In this document: positions 1 through 11,457 of the stretch, one piece after another
Layout of the letters: each line of letters opens with the position of its first letter
How positions within the stretch are numbered: the stretch's first letter is position 1
Assembly: GCA_964016875.1 (NCBI GenBank)
Contig: OZ024726.1
Span: 54,987,325-55,051,324 of the forward strand
DNA length: 64,000 nt
From: Fallopia convolvulus
Taxonomy: Eukaryota > Streptophyta > Magnoliopsida > Caryophyllales > Polygonaceae
Direction: 5' to 3'
Notes under the pieces: model-generated
The model's database searches: none
What the model was told of the DNA's origin: nothing
What the model saw: only the letters and a program-made list of their open reading frames with translations
Program-made: the position numbers and the translations under genes

Positions 1-861
1 AAATACAAGTGGAGGGGGTTGTGCGTTGGCCACGTAAGATTAGTAAGGATGATGAGGTCGAGAGAGAGTTGTGTTTGAATGTGTTTTTGCTAACACAAAA
101 ACAAATAATTTGATTGTACAGTTGGGTAACCTAGCTAGCTAGGGATTAGGAAAAAAAAAGACACATTGCTTGCAAAGAATACAACTCTCTTTTCATACTT
201 GTTCAAAGCACGTTAGTGTTTCAATATCGAGATGTACCGATTACAAACGAAGAATATAATATCAAGATTAAAATTATAAAATCCTTCATATAGTATATGT
301 CAAATTTTGTCTTGTTCATTGCGTGGCAGTTGGCACACCCTAAACATTAAACAAGTAGTAATGGAATGAGTAACAACACAAGAGGCAAACACGTAAACTT
401 TTGTGTGACACCCGTCCTAACGATGAAGTAACCGCCTTCGCTTCCCTACATCATCACTCCACAACCATTTGTCTCATAAGTCATAACCCATAAGAAGTTG
501 TTTGCCAATACCAATTTGCCCCTGCAAAAAAGATTCTCATTAAATTCGAAGAGTCCAAGCCACATAATCGAGATGAGGATGCTTCCATAAATGTCTTGCA
601 ATCTTGCAATTTTTATTTATATAAACAAACAAATCTTGCAATTTTAAACTCATGTTAGCCAAGTCATATAAGGTTTCTTATACAATTACAAATATAATAA
701 ACTAACAAATCTAGCCAAAATAGAGGATATTGTCTTCTTCTTCTTCTCTTAAATGTATATTAATTATAAAAATCCTATAAAAAGAGGGTGAATAAAATAT
801 TAATATTAAATTTTAATTTTATTATTTTATTATTTTTCAAGTTCACCGACAATCATCAATA
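1..861. other. AT-rich intergenic DNA, no gene seen
   Basis: No open frame with coding character and no element termini were recognised here. The stretch is AT-rich with short poly-A and TTC runs. It may include the distal flank of a gene lying outside the window. Confidence 0.5.
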
Positions 862-1122
862 TCTACCTAGTACATTATAAAGCACAAACCATGTCTGTTG
901 AAAAAATTGCGCCACATGACATTCCTTGATATATATCCAATGTCTGTTGAAAAAATTGCGCCACAAACCATGTCTGTTACGTTTTTCAATAATAAATATT
1001 ATAATTACTTATATCATTCTTTCTATATATCCAATTTTTTGATATTATTTTATTCAAACAATGCCACGTGGCGCAATTTTTTCAACAGATATTATTTCTA
1101 CTTTATAATGTATTAGGTAGAT
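862..1122. mobile_element. MITE-like element with ~60-bp terminal inverted repeats
   Basis: The left end starts CTACCTAGTACATTATAAAG and the right end is its near-exact inverse, finishing CTTTATAATGTATTAGGTAG. Both arms also carry TGTTGAAAAAATTGCGCCAC. A short internal duplication repeats the TGTTGAAAAAATTGCGCCACA block at about 945-965. No clear target-site duplication was found, so the superfamily is open. One end of a related copy lies at 41513. Confidence 0.7.
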
Positions 1123-1621
1123 TAAACCACCTATTTGTATTTTTACTAAAATTTCATATTTTATTGACCAATATGTTCGTCATATATATATATATATATA
1201 AAATAACATTCTAGTAAAAACCCATCGTAGAGTAAATCATGTAGTACGGTTAATGTACAATCGTCGGATTTTAATAAGTGAAGGGTGAGGAATAAAAAAA
1301 AAAGAGGTGTAAAATGTGTGTGTAGGTGTGATGGAATCCCGCTAGAATATTTACCAGTTAACTTTTTTGATTCAAATCCCTTGAATTTCGGAAAGGGAAT
1401 TATCATTACTCCACCGAACTAATATACTAATGATTACTTATTCAACACTATAAATATTTAAACAATCATCTTCTATTATTCAGCACTAAAATGTTTTCTT
1501 ACACATCTCTTACTTACTACATTAAATCAATTAATATTATTTTTAACTTTTTAAAATGATAAAAAGTAATTTATCTTTTTTGAGTTTTCATTTGATATAT
1601 ATATATATATATATATAATTA
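1123..1621. other. AT-rich spacer with TA microsatellites
   Basis: Contains (TA)n runs near 1184-1200 and 1599-1616. No coding potential recognised. Confidence 0.5.
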
Positions 1622-2485
1622 CGCTCAAGAGGAACGACCTTTTAGGGAGAAACGGAGGAAATAATATGGTGTGTTAGATTTGTATTATTAAACGGTCAGG
1701 ATTAAAAATAAATAGGCCCAAAAGAGATTATATGGGTGAGAAACACTAGATAATATCCTAGCATAATTTTAGGGATTTGATTTGCACCCCTCTCTTCATA
1801 TATTTCATTCCTTCTAAATCTGAATAACCGTGTAAATTAATTACTCTCTTCCTCTTTGCTACTCCACATTCCGCCATTGATAGACCTCTCTCTATAGAGT
1901 CGGATCTGCCTCCAATCATCCCGCCATGGGAGGCGAATAAAGTATGGTACACTGGTGTCGGCATCGCCTTGCCTATGAATCGCCGATTAATCCGCCGAAA
2001 AGATGCATGTATGGGCATCGACTTTTGATCTTTCTTTCACATTGTATTTTATGTTTACATTCGTTATTTTGTCCAAATTTATAGTTTTTTTAGTATGGTT
2101 TTACTTTTGTTTGAATTTCTGATATGGATTTGATTATACAGATCAGATGAAGATGAGTAGCTCATCTCTAAAATCGAAAAACAAGAATAAGCGGTCTCTG
2201 AATAAAGGTATGTACAATTTCAATGTGAATTTTTTAACATTTTCAAGTATTTAGATAATGTTATTCAAGAATGTCAATGACAAATTGTTTGAGAGGTATT
2301 TATGTTGCTAATAGTTCTTATTCAGATATCCAAGTCGTATTGTTAAATTAATAATTATGCAATTCAAATCAAAGTATTATTCCATATATGTAAAATTGTG
2401 ATATTTTTATTATTGTGAATTTGTGATATAATATTCATGTATTTAGATAGGGTTATTCAAGAATGTTAATGACAAAATGCTTGAG

Positions 2486-2900
2486 AGGTGTTTATTCATA
2501 TATGCGTGTTTTGTTATTCATATATGCGCGTCTTGTTATTCATATATGTATGGCTTATTATTCATATATATGTATTTTGTTATTCATAGATGCATGGATT
2601 ATTATTCATATATAACCGACTTGTTATTCATATATACATGTTTTAGTATTCATATATGTTTTTTTATTTATACATGTGGTTTTTTATTCATATATGAGTG
2701 TTTAGTTTTTCATACATGTTTGTTTTGTTGTTCATATATGCATGTTTTTTATTCATGTAGACATGTTTTGATATCATAAATACGTGGAGTGATTTATTAT
2801 TCAAATATACATGATTTGTTATTCATGTATGCATTTTTTTTATTCGTATATGTGTGAAATGTTATTCATAGATGTGTGTTCTGTTTTGCAATTATTCAAG
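2486..2900. repeat. Degenerate 22-bp tandem array (TTATTCATATATGnnnn)
   Basis: Successive units are each 22 bp and begin TTATTCATATATG, with the last 6-9 bases variable. Open frames over the array encode only repetitive Tyr/Ile/Phe peptides and are not genes. Confidence 0.85.
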
Positions 2901-3715
2901 AATGTTGTGTATTGTTATGCGATAATTGTTATCCAGATATGCGTTTTCTTCAATGGAGATATTCAACAATGGTCAAAAGGTGTAAATGGATGAAGTTTGT
3001 AGACAAAGATTATTTTTTATATTGGTGTACATTCAAATAAATAGATGTACTTATTCAAATTCAATGGAGCATGTATTCGAGATGTAACCATTCCCATTTT
3101 TGTATTATTCAATGTATTACATTTATATATTCAATGTTCATATAAGATTCATATTTTTGTCATATCCACTCATCACACGTTATGTATCAGAAGCCTATCA
3201 AAACAAGTATATTTGAATAAGAAGCCTATCATAATTGAATAACATGTTATGTAATTATGAATAACAAGACAAGTCTATATGAATAACACATCACACGTAT
3301 ATAATTAACAATTATATCAAAATCAAAACAAGTATATTTGAATAACACTTAATGAAAAGGTGAATAACCATATAAATAAGTATGAATTGTTTCTTAAAGT
3401 GAGTCCTTATCTCTTTCCATGGAAGATTGTTTAATTTGTGAGATGGATCTATTGTGGAAGATGATTATTCAGTACCGTTTATTTGAATATTATCAATGAC
3501 GAGTAATTTTTTTGACTTAATGTGAGATAATTATAATTCTAAGATATGGAAATTCTTGAAGATATGGTAGTTATTTTTTTCCAATAATTTCCTTAAATTT
3601 CGGTGCTTCCTTTTTTGATAGATTGTTGACTTTTCCCCGTAATTTTACCTCCACATTTACTATTCTATCACTTCAAATAATTTTGAATAAAAATGCAAAC
3701 ACATAAGAAAAACTG

Positions 3716-3870
3716 GACACTCAATTATGAATAACAATGTATTAAATTCAGAATAATACGACTTGCTTTGTAGAATAACAATACACCAAATTCAGAATAA
3801 TATGTCTTATATTGTGGAATAACAATACAGTAAATTCGGAATAATATGTCTTGTATTGTTGAATAATTTG
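3716..3870. repeat. 22/44-bp tandem array, inverted relative to the left array
   Basis: Three consecutive 44-bp units begin GAATAACAAT and each splits into two 22-bp GAATAA half units. GAATAA is the reverse complement of the TTATTC start of the left array, so the element carries the same motif in opposite orientation near its two ends. Confidence 0.75.
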
Positions 3871-4158
3871 ACACGCATAATTGATTTTCTGAAGGATAAG
3901 ATATGACAGTTTTTTTCCATGATCTCCTATAATTTCGTTCCCCCCTATTTTTGGAATAAATGTCGATTACCCCTTATTTTTACCCATAAAATCAGAATAT
4001 ACACCCTCACTATTAGCCATTGATCTAGATTAATCCGACGCATAGAAATCGTTCCCCCGTTTCTCCTTAAAACTCGTTTCTCTTGAGCGCTCCCATAAGT
4101 ATATTCTGATTTTTAAGGAGAAATAGATAAGCAAATGAAAGCATCCATAAGATATAGT

Positions 4159-5201
4159 TCAAGGATTCCCAGGAGTTTCACCCTCACTAATTGCAACTGC
4201 ATTCTTGTCATCTTCTCCGACGCAAGCATGATCATCTTCGGATGCTACGCTAGCACTAACCGCATCCTCATTTGTGATATCTATCATTCAAGCAAAATCA
4301 TTACATGAACTGAAGAACAAGCTAACCACAAAAACATCCAGCTTCAACTAATTAAGCTTGAGAAAGATACCTTGATCATCATGCGGAGGAGCAAAAGTTG
4401 AGCGCCATGAACGAGCATGATGGTGTGGAGTGGGCTATCATCAACACAAGGTTTAACATTTTTCAATTAGGACACAGAACAAAACTTAAAGCTAGGCTGA
4501 ATGAACGCTTGTCCTTTGACAAATCCAAAGTAGTAAAATATATACCTCCAATTTGGGCCTGAGAGCTTCAAGTGGACCTTTGACTTTCTGGCCCCCTTGC
4601 TGTTGAATCACAAACAAATTGGTATCAATTATTGATAACAAACAGTTCCTGCGCAAGATTGCATATGTATAAGCAGATGGACGATATGGGGGGTACCTTT
4701 CCCAAAGCCCAATCTGCAGAGTCAAAGAAGGCATGTTCATGGTCCTGCAACATGACACAAAACCATGGTTGACAGGTAAACTTACAATTTGCTAATCAAA
4801 ATGGATTGAGTCGATTAGTGATTATAATAACCATATGGATTAGTGAAGAAGTCCGTTCACCTTGGATATAAGTGGAGGTTTCTTTGGCAGCAATCCTCCA
4901 TACTTTTTCTTCAGCATTTCCACCTGAACCAAATTAAGATAAAGGCATGTTTGGCAAGCCACAAACATCATCTTCATAGTCCTAATCAACTAGTTCAATC
5001 TATTCAAGGAAACACGGGAAAAAATAGAGGGGCAAATACAAAATTGACAAGAACCTGCTGATTTGGTGAAGGCATAGGAAGATCCTTTGTTTTGGATACA
5101 TGCTCTGTCTCTCGTATGTGTGTATCATCCTTGATCTCATCTTTCGGTGAATCTTCAATTGCGGCCTCCACCTCCGCATCCTGGTTACCTGGGTTTGACA
5201 T
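4159..5201 (-). CDS. Endosulfine-family protein (ENSA/ARPP-19-like), 6 exons, 165 aa
   Basis: Exons on the minus strand: 5055-5201, 4861-4923, 4697-4744, 4546-4599, 4371-4434, 4159-4280. All junctions are GT-AG and the sum is 498 bp. The protein runs MSNPGNQDAEVE..., KKKYGGLLPKKPPLISK (exon 2), FFDSADWALGK (exon 3), KGPLEALRPKL (exon 4) and an acidic C-terminus. The FDSxD core is the endosulfine signature. In animals and yeast its serine (Ser79 here) is phosphorylated by Greatwall kinase so that the protein inhibits PP2A-B55; a similar role in plants is inferred. The start is the first in-frame ATG; the upstream GTG is not used. The KYGGLLPKK and LEALRPKL blocks match plant members. A transposon end lies only 70 bp beyond the stop codon. 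Confidence 0.9.
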
Positions 5202-6495
5202 TTTTGTCTTCACCAGAAACCAAATTACTTGGCTACAAATTGAAGAAGCGTGTACAAGATACTACGGCTTTTTAATTAAAATTCAAGACAGACGACCAGT
5301 TCTCCAAATACCAAAGAGGTCATAATTCATCACAGGCAGCATATGAAATAGGCCAGATATTCATCAGATCAACTGTATAATTTACGTTCAAGTCTAAATT
5401 AGACCTTTAAAAAAATACAGCACAACTTGAGCAATTGGAATTTCTAATAATCCATGGACGGAACTGGAAAAAAGAACAGTGCAATAACTGGGCAAAGAAA
5501 ATTGTGAGAAAGAAAATGATGATATATTGAGCATACTGTATAATAACAAGTGAGATGTGCCCATGTTTTACCTTAAGATGGAGATATGCCGGAGAAAAGC
5601 AAGCGTTACAGAGCCAAAAAAAAAAACCCAACGAACGAAAGGAGAAAGTGAAGTGGGAAATGAGAATGTACAGAAAGGCCGTGTGGGGCCCACAAGAATA
5701 AAAAGGTTGCGTTGTTTTGCCTCTCCTTTTTGATTCCTTCTTTGCGATGATTGGGCCTTCCTTGGGTCAGAGATGGGCTGGACCGAACCTTTTTTACCGG
5801 AGCACTGAGACCAAAAAGCCCATAATACACGATTGGGGTTCACATCCCGTAAAGTACACTCAAATTCTAAAACACAATGTTATTGTTTTGGGTTATCCTA
5901 ATAACTATATATTAAAGGAGAAAAATCCCAAAAGAATCCTCTTTTCAATCTTCTATTCCAATAATATAACCCCGTTTAATTTGTTTTCCAAAACTACATC
6001 TTTATATTTTTTAGTACTAAAACACCCTCTACTTAATAGATAAAAACAAAAATCCCTTTTCAATACTGCTCTTTTGTGTCTTCTAGTCTTGGCATTCATT
6101 CCCTACCCCCGCACAGAAACGATAGAAAATTTTCTCTAACATGTATCAAAATATCCTTAAATAATGATTTGAAAGGCTTCATCTCACAAATTTTGGGTTT
6201 GATGTGGAGAAACTTGGGAAAGTGGGAGTCTGGCACTATTCAATCAAGCAGTATCAGGAAACGAAGCTACAACACAAATATGGAGGTATTGCACAAAATT
6301 AATGTAACGTAACAATATTAAATTACACAAATTAGATTTAATTATTTATATTGATTAAAAAATTATACATTCTACGAACAATAAATTACTTATATTAAAA
6401 TTTATATTATATTTTAATTTATTAATATCTTATTTATAATGTCTATAAAATATCGAATCGTAGTCGTACATGGTACGACGGGCACGACTAGTTCC
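5202..6495. other. Upstream region of the endosulfine gene plus AT-rich spacer
   Basis: 5202-5850 probably holds the 5' UTR and promoter of the minus-strand endosulfine gene. It is pyrimidine/purine-rich and includes a TGGGCC-type element near 5685. 5850-6495 shows nothing recognisable. Confidence 0.4.
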
Positions 6496-6505
6496 GTGTA
6501 ATATC

Positions 6506-6978
6506 GGCTTAAAACATATACAGCCCCCTGTACTTGTGCAAATTTGTCAGATAGACACCCCACCTTTGGTTTGAACCTATTGAACACTTAAATTTAACAA
6601 TTTAGACCTATTAAACACTTGATCGCTGACGTGGCGAAGTACGTGTAAGTCAAACACACATATACAACCCCCTGCACTTGTGCAATTTTTTTTCTTTTTG
6701 TATTTTTTTTTTATATTTTCTAATTTTATTAAAATAATGGTGTTAAAGATTGGGCTTATGTGGCATCTTATGTGGCAAAATAAGCTTATGTGGCACACAT
6801 CTGGACAAAAAATTGGAATATGTCAGCATGCGTGTGTTACACTCAACGAGATTGTCAACGACTAGGTGTTTAATAGGTCCAAATTGTTAAGTTTAAGTGT
6901 TCAATAGGTCCAAACCAAAGATGGGGTGTCTATCTGACAAATTTACACAAGTACAAGGGGCTGTATATGTTTTAAGCC
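6506..6978. mobile_element. 473-bp long-TIR element with 10-bp target duplication
   Basis: Both ends carry inverted repeats of about 125 bp starting GGCTTAAAACATATACAGCC, with only a handful of mismatches. The element is flanked on both sides by GTGTAATATC (6496-6505 and 6979-6988), a perfect 10-bp duplication. Long TIRs with a 9-10 bp duplication fit a non-autonomous Mutator-like element; that class call is an inference. Confidence 0.85.
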
Positions 6979-7357
6979 GTGTAATATCTGTATATTAGTG
7001 GTTTATTAAAACTTTCCTAGTTTATGATGGGGGCCGGGGTTTTATGTGGTTTATTCTTAACAAGCAGCAGTTGAATTTGAATTATTTGCCAAACCAAATA
7101 CACTATTAGCCTTGAACGAATCCGTTTTTCAGTTTTCATGGCCCTTCATTGCATACTTTCCAGGTTTAAAGGCGTCGTTCATCCACCTAATCCAACCAGT
7201 TACATGATACATAGATATACATATCTAACCCAACAAATTACAATTAGCGCATATTAAAAATTAAAAATTAAACACAACAACTGGTTAATTGATATATAAT
7301 TGCACCAGCTCCATTAACATTAATTAAAACTTGACATACTCGGTCCGCCTGGCCGGG

Positions 7358-7365
7358 TATAAAAA
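7358..7365 (+). promoter_or_regulatory. TATA box of the CASP gene
   Basis: TATAAAAA lies about 140 bp upstream of the CASP start codon, leaving room for a leader that includes a (CAG)n-like stretch at 7400-7415. Position and sequence fit a core promoter. Confidence 0.6.
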
Positions 7366-7500
7366 TCAATGTCATTCCCCATCTTAATTATCTCCATCAA
7401 GCAGCAGCAGCAGCAATTGAAGCAACTAGTAAGCACGTACTAGAGGATTAATTAATTAAGAAAGCTCGATCTCTTCATTAATTTCTCAAGATCGAAGAAA

Positions 7501-8249
7501 ATGAAGTCAGGAGAAATGGGAGAAGCGTCCAAGGCAGCATATGCAGCACCAGCGGGGGCCATGAACAGGGGGGTCTCCATCATGGATTTCGTCTTCAGGA
7601 TCGTGGCAGGGGCCGGGACCCTAGCGAGCGCCGTGGCCATGGGGACCACCAACGAAACGCTCCCCTTTTTCACCCAGTTCATCCGCTTCCAAGCCCAATA
7701 CGACGACCTCCCCACTTTCACGTACGTACTTACACTTACTTACTCCGTCGTCATATATATGAGTTCTAGCTACACGTAAACGCGTACCGTCACTCAATCA
7801 TGTCACATATGTTACATGCTTAATTATTCAGCTTCTTCGTGGTGGCCAATGCCATCGTTTTCGGGTACCTGGTGCTGTCTCTGCCCCTGTCCATCGTCCA
7901 CATCATACGGAGCGGAGCTATCGGCACTCGCATCCTCTTGGTCATCCTCGACACGGTACGTACACGTGCACAAATTAACAGAGAGTAGAAATTTCTTGTA
8001 CGTACGGATTTTGATTAGTTGTTGAATCAGGTGGCACTGGGGCTGTTGACAGGAGCAGCGTCGGCGTCAGCGGCCATCGTGTACTTGGCCCACAAAGGCA
8101 ACACATCCGCAAACTGGTTCGCCATATGCCAGCAATTTAACAACTTCTGCGAGCGCATCTCCGGCTCCTTGATCGGATCCTTCATCGCTATCGTTGTCTT
8201 CGTCCTCCTCATCGTCCTCTCTGCTGTCGCTATCTCCAAGCGCCGCTGA
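7501..8249 (+). CDS. Casparian strip membrane domain protein (CASP), 3 exons, 187 aa
   Basis: Exons 7501-7721, 7832-7955 and 8031-8249, all GT-AG. Four transmembrane segments are visible at about residues 29-49, 75-100, 108-135 and 162-184, with both termini predicted cytosolic. The first extracellular loop has ETLPFFTQF...YDDLPTF and the second has ANWFAICQQFNNFCERISG, with its cysteine pair. These loop signatures separate true CASPs from most CASP-like proteins. CASPs form a plasma-membrane scaffold in the root endodermis that guides local lignin deposition for the Casparian strip. Length matches the family (about 180-210 aa). The exons are GC-rich against an AT-rich background. Endodermis-specific expression is expected from the family, not shown by the sequence. 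Confidence 0.95.
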
Positions 8250-8685
8250 TCCCATCATTCATGTATTCTGTTCTATGTGTGCCTGCCTCTTTCATTTTAA
8301 TTTTCTTCCTTCCTAATTAAGCGCCTGTATTTTGTATTTGTCAATTCAATTGTCCCTATATATATATAATGTAATAAATCAGGATGATTTTGTAAATTAA
8401 TGAAATATGTAGTTATGATATTTTGGTCCTAATTTTGTTATAGATGGTTCAATTTAACAAAATATATTATAAAAAAGTGTTTTTATGTAAATAAAATTAT
8501 AAAAGGTGATTTATTAAAAAACACCTATTTTAAAAGGTTGGTTTTAATAAATAATCCAAAAATTAATAAAAAAATTTTTTTGGTAGAACATAGATTTTTA
8601 TCATCTATATTTTAAAATTTAATTTTCGAAACTAACATTTTTATAATGAGAATTGAGAAATGCACCCTAAAATCATCTTGCTTTG
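8250..8685. other. CASP 3' region and AT-rich spacer
   Basis: Contains the likely 3' UTR (to about 8400) followed by AT-rich sequence without coding signals. Confidence 0.4.
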
Positions 8686-8742
8686 TGGGCCGAAATGCAT
8701 GAAAACATGATCGGGCTGATCATGCGAAAGCTAAAAACCCTA
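8686..8742 (+). promoter_or_regulatory. Site II plus telo-box of the S20 promoter
   Basis: TGGGCC (8686-8691) and AAACCCTA (8735-8742) lie 280-335 bp upstream of the S20 start codon. This pair is the usual promoter signature of plant cytosolic ribosomal protein genes, where TCP factors bind site II and telo-box binding proteins act with them. Confidence 0.65.
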
Positions 8743-9020
8743 AATTAAATTCCAAAAGAGAGCGTACTTATAAATCTTCCCTAGTAACGCTCAACTCTTT
8801 GGCCGAATAGTGTTTCTGTTTCCTCGCTTCCTGTGCACGGCTGCTGGTACACTTGTCGTTCCTAATCCTTTATTTTCATCTATTGATTGATTCGTTTGAA
8901 TTAGAATGCTAAAATAGTTTCAATTTCGTGAAGAACATCGAGTGTCGTTGCGACCCTCATAATTTGGTTTTGATAGTTGTGTTGATAATCAGAAGTAGTC
9001 GTTGGTGATCGAAGCAAACA

Positions 9021-9811
9021 ATGGCGGACGTGATGAAGCCGGTGAAGCAAGGGCTGGAGGATACTCGGGAGCAGATTCACAAAATCCGGATCACTCTCTC
9101 CGCTAAGAATGTCAAGAATCTCGAAAAAGGTATCACTTTTATCAACATCATAGCAAGCGTTCAAAGAAATTGAACTTATAATTGTAAAAACATGAATAAA
9201 TTTCCTAGATAGCTTATGATAATCATTTATAGTTTTCAACTTTGCTATATGAAAATGTATATTATGCTTTTGCCATAAGACCTGCATTCAGAATGTTATG
9301 ATAAGCGCCGAAGAAGAACTCGATTTGAATTTGTATGAATACTTATTGTTTTAGCTACTGTTTTGCAATGCAGTTTGTGGTGATTTGATTCGTGGGGCAA
9401 AAGACAAGCAGCTGAGGGTCAAGGGACCAGTTAGAATTCCTACCAAGGTTCTTAAAATTACCACCAGGAAAGCTCCCTGTGGTGAAGGTACATCATCAAT
9501 AGCTTCTTTGTTCATTCTTTATCTTATTCCAGACTATATATCAATTACAGATCAATTGTTGTAGTCTGGTCTATGTGTATTTTAGGTTCATGATGAGTTC
9601 ATTCTTTTATATTCCATTCTCTGTAATGGAACTGTATAATGAAATACTTTTATCAATCAAATGTGCAGGAACCAACACCTGGGATCGATTTGAGCTCCGA
9701 ATTCACAAGAGGGTGATCGATCTGTTTTCGTCCCCGGATGTGGTGAAGCAGATCACCTCCATCACCATCGAGCCTGGTGTCGTGGTTGAGGTTACAATAG
9801 CAGATTCTTAG
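9021..9811 (+). CDS. RPS20: 40S ribosomal protein S20 (uS10), 3 exons, 121 aa
   Basis: Exons 9021-9129, 9374-9487 and 9669-9811; junctions are GT-AG and total 366 bp. The protein begins MADVMKPVKQGLED, continues IRITLSAKNVKNLEKVCGDL, then VRIPTKVLKITTRKAPCGEG, TWDRFELRIHKRVIDL and ends VEVTIADS. These are uS10 family blocks along the whole length. uS10 is part of the 40S head and takes part in translation in the cytosol. Length equals other plant S20 proteins (about 121-124 aa). Nothing suggests a pseudogene: introns are present and no stops interrupt the frame. The upstream telo-box and TGGGCC element fit co-regulation with other ribosomal protein genes, including the S3 gene 10 kb away. Confidence 0.97.
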
Positions 9812-10702
9812 AGGTCTCTGTCTATCTCATCATTCATATATGATGCCTAGAGCTAAACTACTATTAGGTCTCAGTTTCTTGTTATTCTAGCTTAATTACC
9901 TTAGAGAGAATTTTGAAGGATCTACATTTATGTTGCTTGAGATGGTTGTTTGACCAACTTTATGTATTAAATTTTTCATATTTAGGCTCCGTTCGGCAAC
10001 ACTTATATGGATACTTATAAGTACCCAATCACTTATATGGAAAAAATAAGCTTCGTTTTATGTGTTCGGCAAAATTTGCTTATTTGAAATAAGTTATTTA
10101 TATCCGATACTTATCCGCTGAAAAAATAATCAGCACCCCTAACCTTATGTCAAATAAGCTAACTTATCTACCAAAATATAAGGAAGCGGGACCCATCATA
10201 TCAGCATCTTATGATCCCCCAATCCCATGCATTTCTAAATCGATTATTCCCTTTTAGCCGCTTTACTTTTGCCCCTTGCGTCATTCCCCCGTTTGCTTTG
10301 GGCCCACTAGACATGCCCTCTCAACCGGGGCAAGGGTACATACATCTCGACCCCTAGATATATCCCGCTAGCACCGGAATGCATCTAGTTAGATAATCAT
10401 TTTCTAAGTGGTCGTTTGTTTCAAGGTTTTAAAATGTGGGTTTTGTTTTAATTTTACCTAGTTAAAAACATAGGGGAAATGAAGTAAGAAAAGCACTATC
10501 ATGATAGTTTGGTACTTTGGTTGCTCGGCTTTACTGATTTTATGCATGTTGTGCTTGGTGCTGAATGAATTAGGATTGATTGGACGAAATCTCGCTTGAG
10601 AAAGTGTTTAAGACGCCACAGTTTCCCCCCGTAGTGGTATTGTGATTCATATTCCATGGCATTGCGATTTGCGAAGTTTAAACACGCAAGGAATGAACAT
10701 CG
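9812..10702. other. S20 3' region and spacer, possible decayed MITE at 9985
   Basis: A GGCTCCGTTCGGCAA sequence at about 9986 resembles the end of hAT-type MITEs, but I could not find the matching inverted end. Otherwise no features were seen. Confidence 0.3.
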
Positions 10703-11457
10703 ATTTTTTTTTTTGATAAGGAAAGAGATTAGGGTGACCACTAACAAACTAGTAGTCACCCTAGAGCATCCTAACGGATGAGGGAAACGAAGCCCGGATC
10801 AGCTGCGAGTGGGACGGAGGAGACACGCCTAAACGATCCAGCGATGAAGTCCGCCACAGAATTGCACTCCCGCACAACGTGAGAAATGCTCCAATCTTTG
10901 CAACGAGCCAACAAGCAGTGGATGTCCGCACGTAGCAACTCAATCTCCCACGGGCAGCGCCAGTCACCGAGAACGGCATTGACCAGCTGCAAACTATCGC
11001 CTTCAATCTGTAGCCGGGGAATGCCATGTCTGGTAGCCTCGAGAAGTCCCTGGCGCAAGGCGATGGTCTCGGATATCAGCACAGACTGGCGACCAATCAG
11101 TCCTCCGTCGAAGTGGATGGGAGAGCCACCAGAGTCCCTGAGGATGAACCCAAAGGAAGCCACGCCATCTGCATTAACTGCACCATCAAAATTCAATTTA
11201 ACAAACTCACTTTTGGGTTTTTCCCATTTAGTACGCTTCCTTCCAGCCCGACCCCGTACACTTTGGTTACGGGGACCGGAAGAAGACGCAGTTTCTGCAA
11301 ATTTCCAATCTTTAATTTGGTTTCGGGCGAACTCTGCTATTTGATCTGCATTAGTTAGGTTAGTTTCGGCGTTACCGTCAAAGATTCTCTTGTTTCTCGA
11401 GAACCAAATACTCCACCAATAAACGATGAGGAGTTCAAATTCCTCTTTGGTTGTCAT
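10703..11457 (-). mobile_element. 5'-truncated LINE with open RNase H domain
   Basis: A minus-strand frame (10771-11457, 228 codons) ends in a type I RNase H domain: LNFDGAVNADG with the first Asp, SETIALRQGL with the Glu, IEGDSLQLVNA with the second Asp, and ECNSVADFIA near the C-terminus. Before it comes a short WWSIWFSRNKRIF stretch, usual between the zinc-binding region and RNase H of plant LINE ORF2. Downstream on the minus strand the sequence ends in a poly-A tract (poly-T at 10706-10717 on plus). Upstream reverse transcriptase is absent, so this is a typical 5' truncation. No target duplication was recognised. It could alternatively be read as a lone RNase H-like host ORF, but the poly-A end favours a LINE. 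Confidence 0.8.

Larger units (their letters stand above)
1622..4089. mobile_element. 2.5 kb TIR element with 22-bp subterminal repeat arrays (MULE-like)
   Basis: The left terminus CGCTCAAGAGGAACGA... is matched by an inverted right terminus ...TCGTTTCTCTTGAGCG over about 40 bp (roughly 80 percent identity, ending GGAGAAACGG). Inside, the left half has about 18 degenerate 22-bp units starting TTATTCATATATG (about 2486-2900). The right half has the opposite orientation, starting GAATAA (about 3245-3870). A short exon-like stretch (1840-2215) includes a Lys/Ser-rich reading frame near 2147-2206 followed by a splice-donor-like GGTATGT, but no transposase is recognisable. No target duplication was detected. 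MULE-like or another TIR class is an inference. Confidence 0.6.

Noticed and set aside
2486..2900. CRISPR-like array of short repeats
   Set aside because: Units are contiguous 22-mers without unique spacers, in plant nuclear DNA inside a transposon.
2477..3242. Open frames rich in Tyr, Ile, Phe and Cys
   Set aside because: They follow the 22-bp tandem array inside the TIR element; the peptide repeats mirror the DNA repeats.
9985..10420. hAT MITE beginning GGCTCCGTTCGGCAA
   Set aside because: Only one end was visible; no inverted partner or target duplication was found.
10886..11358. Plus-strand ORFs of 110-152 codons
   Set aside because: They are antisense to the LINE RNase H frame, which has clear catalytic motifs.
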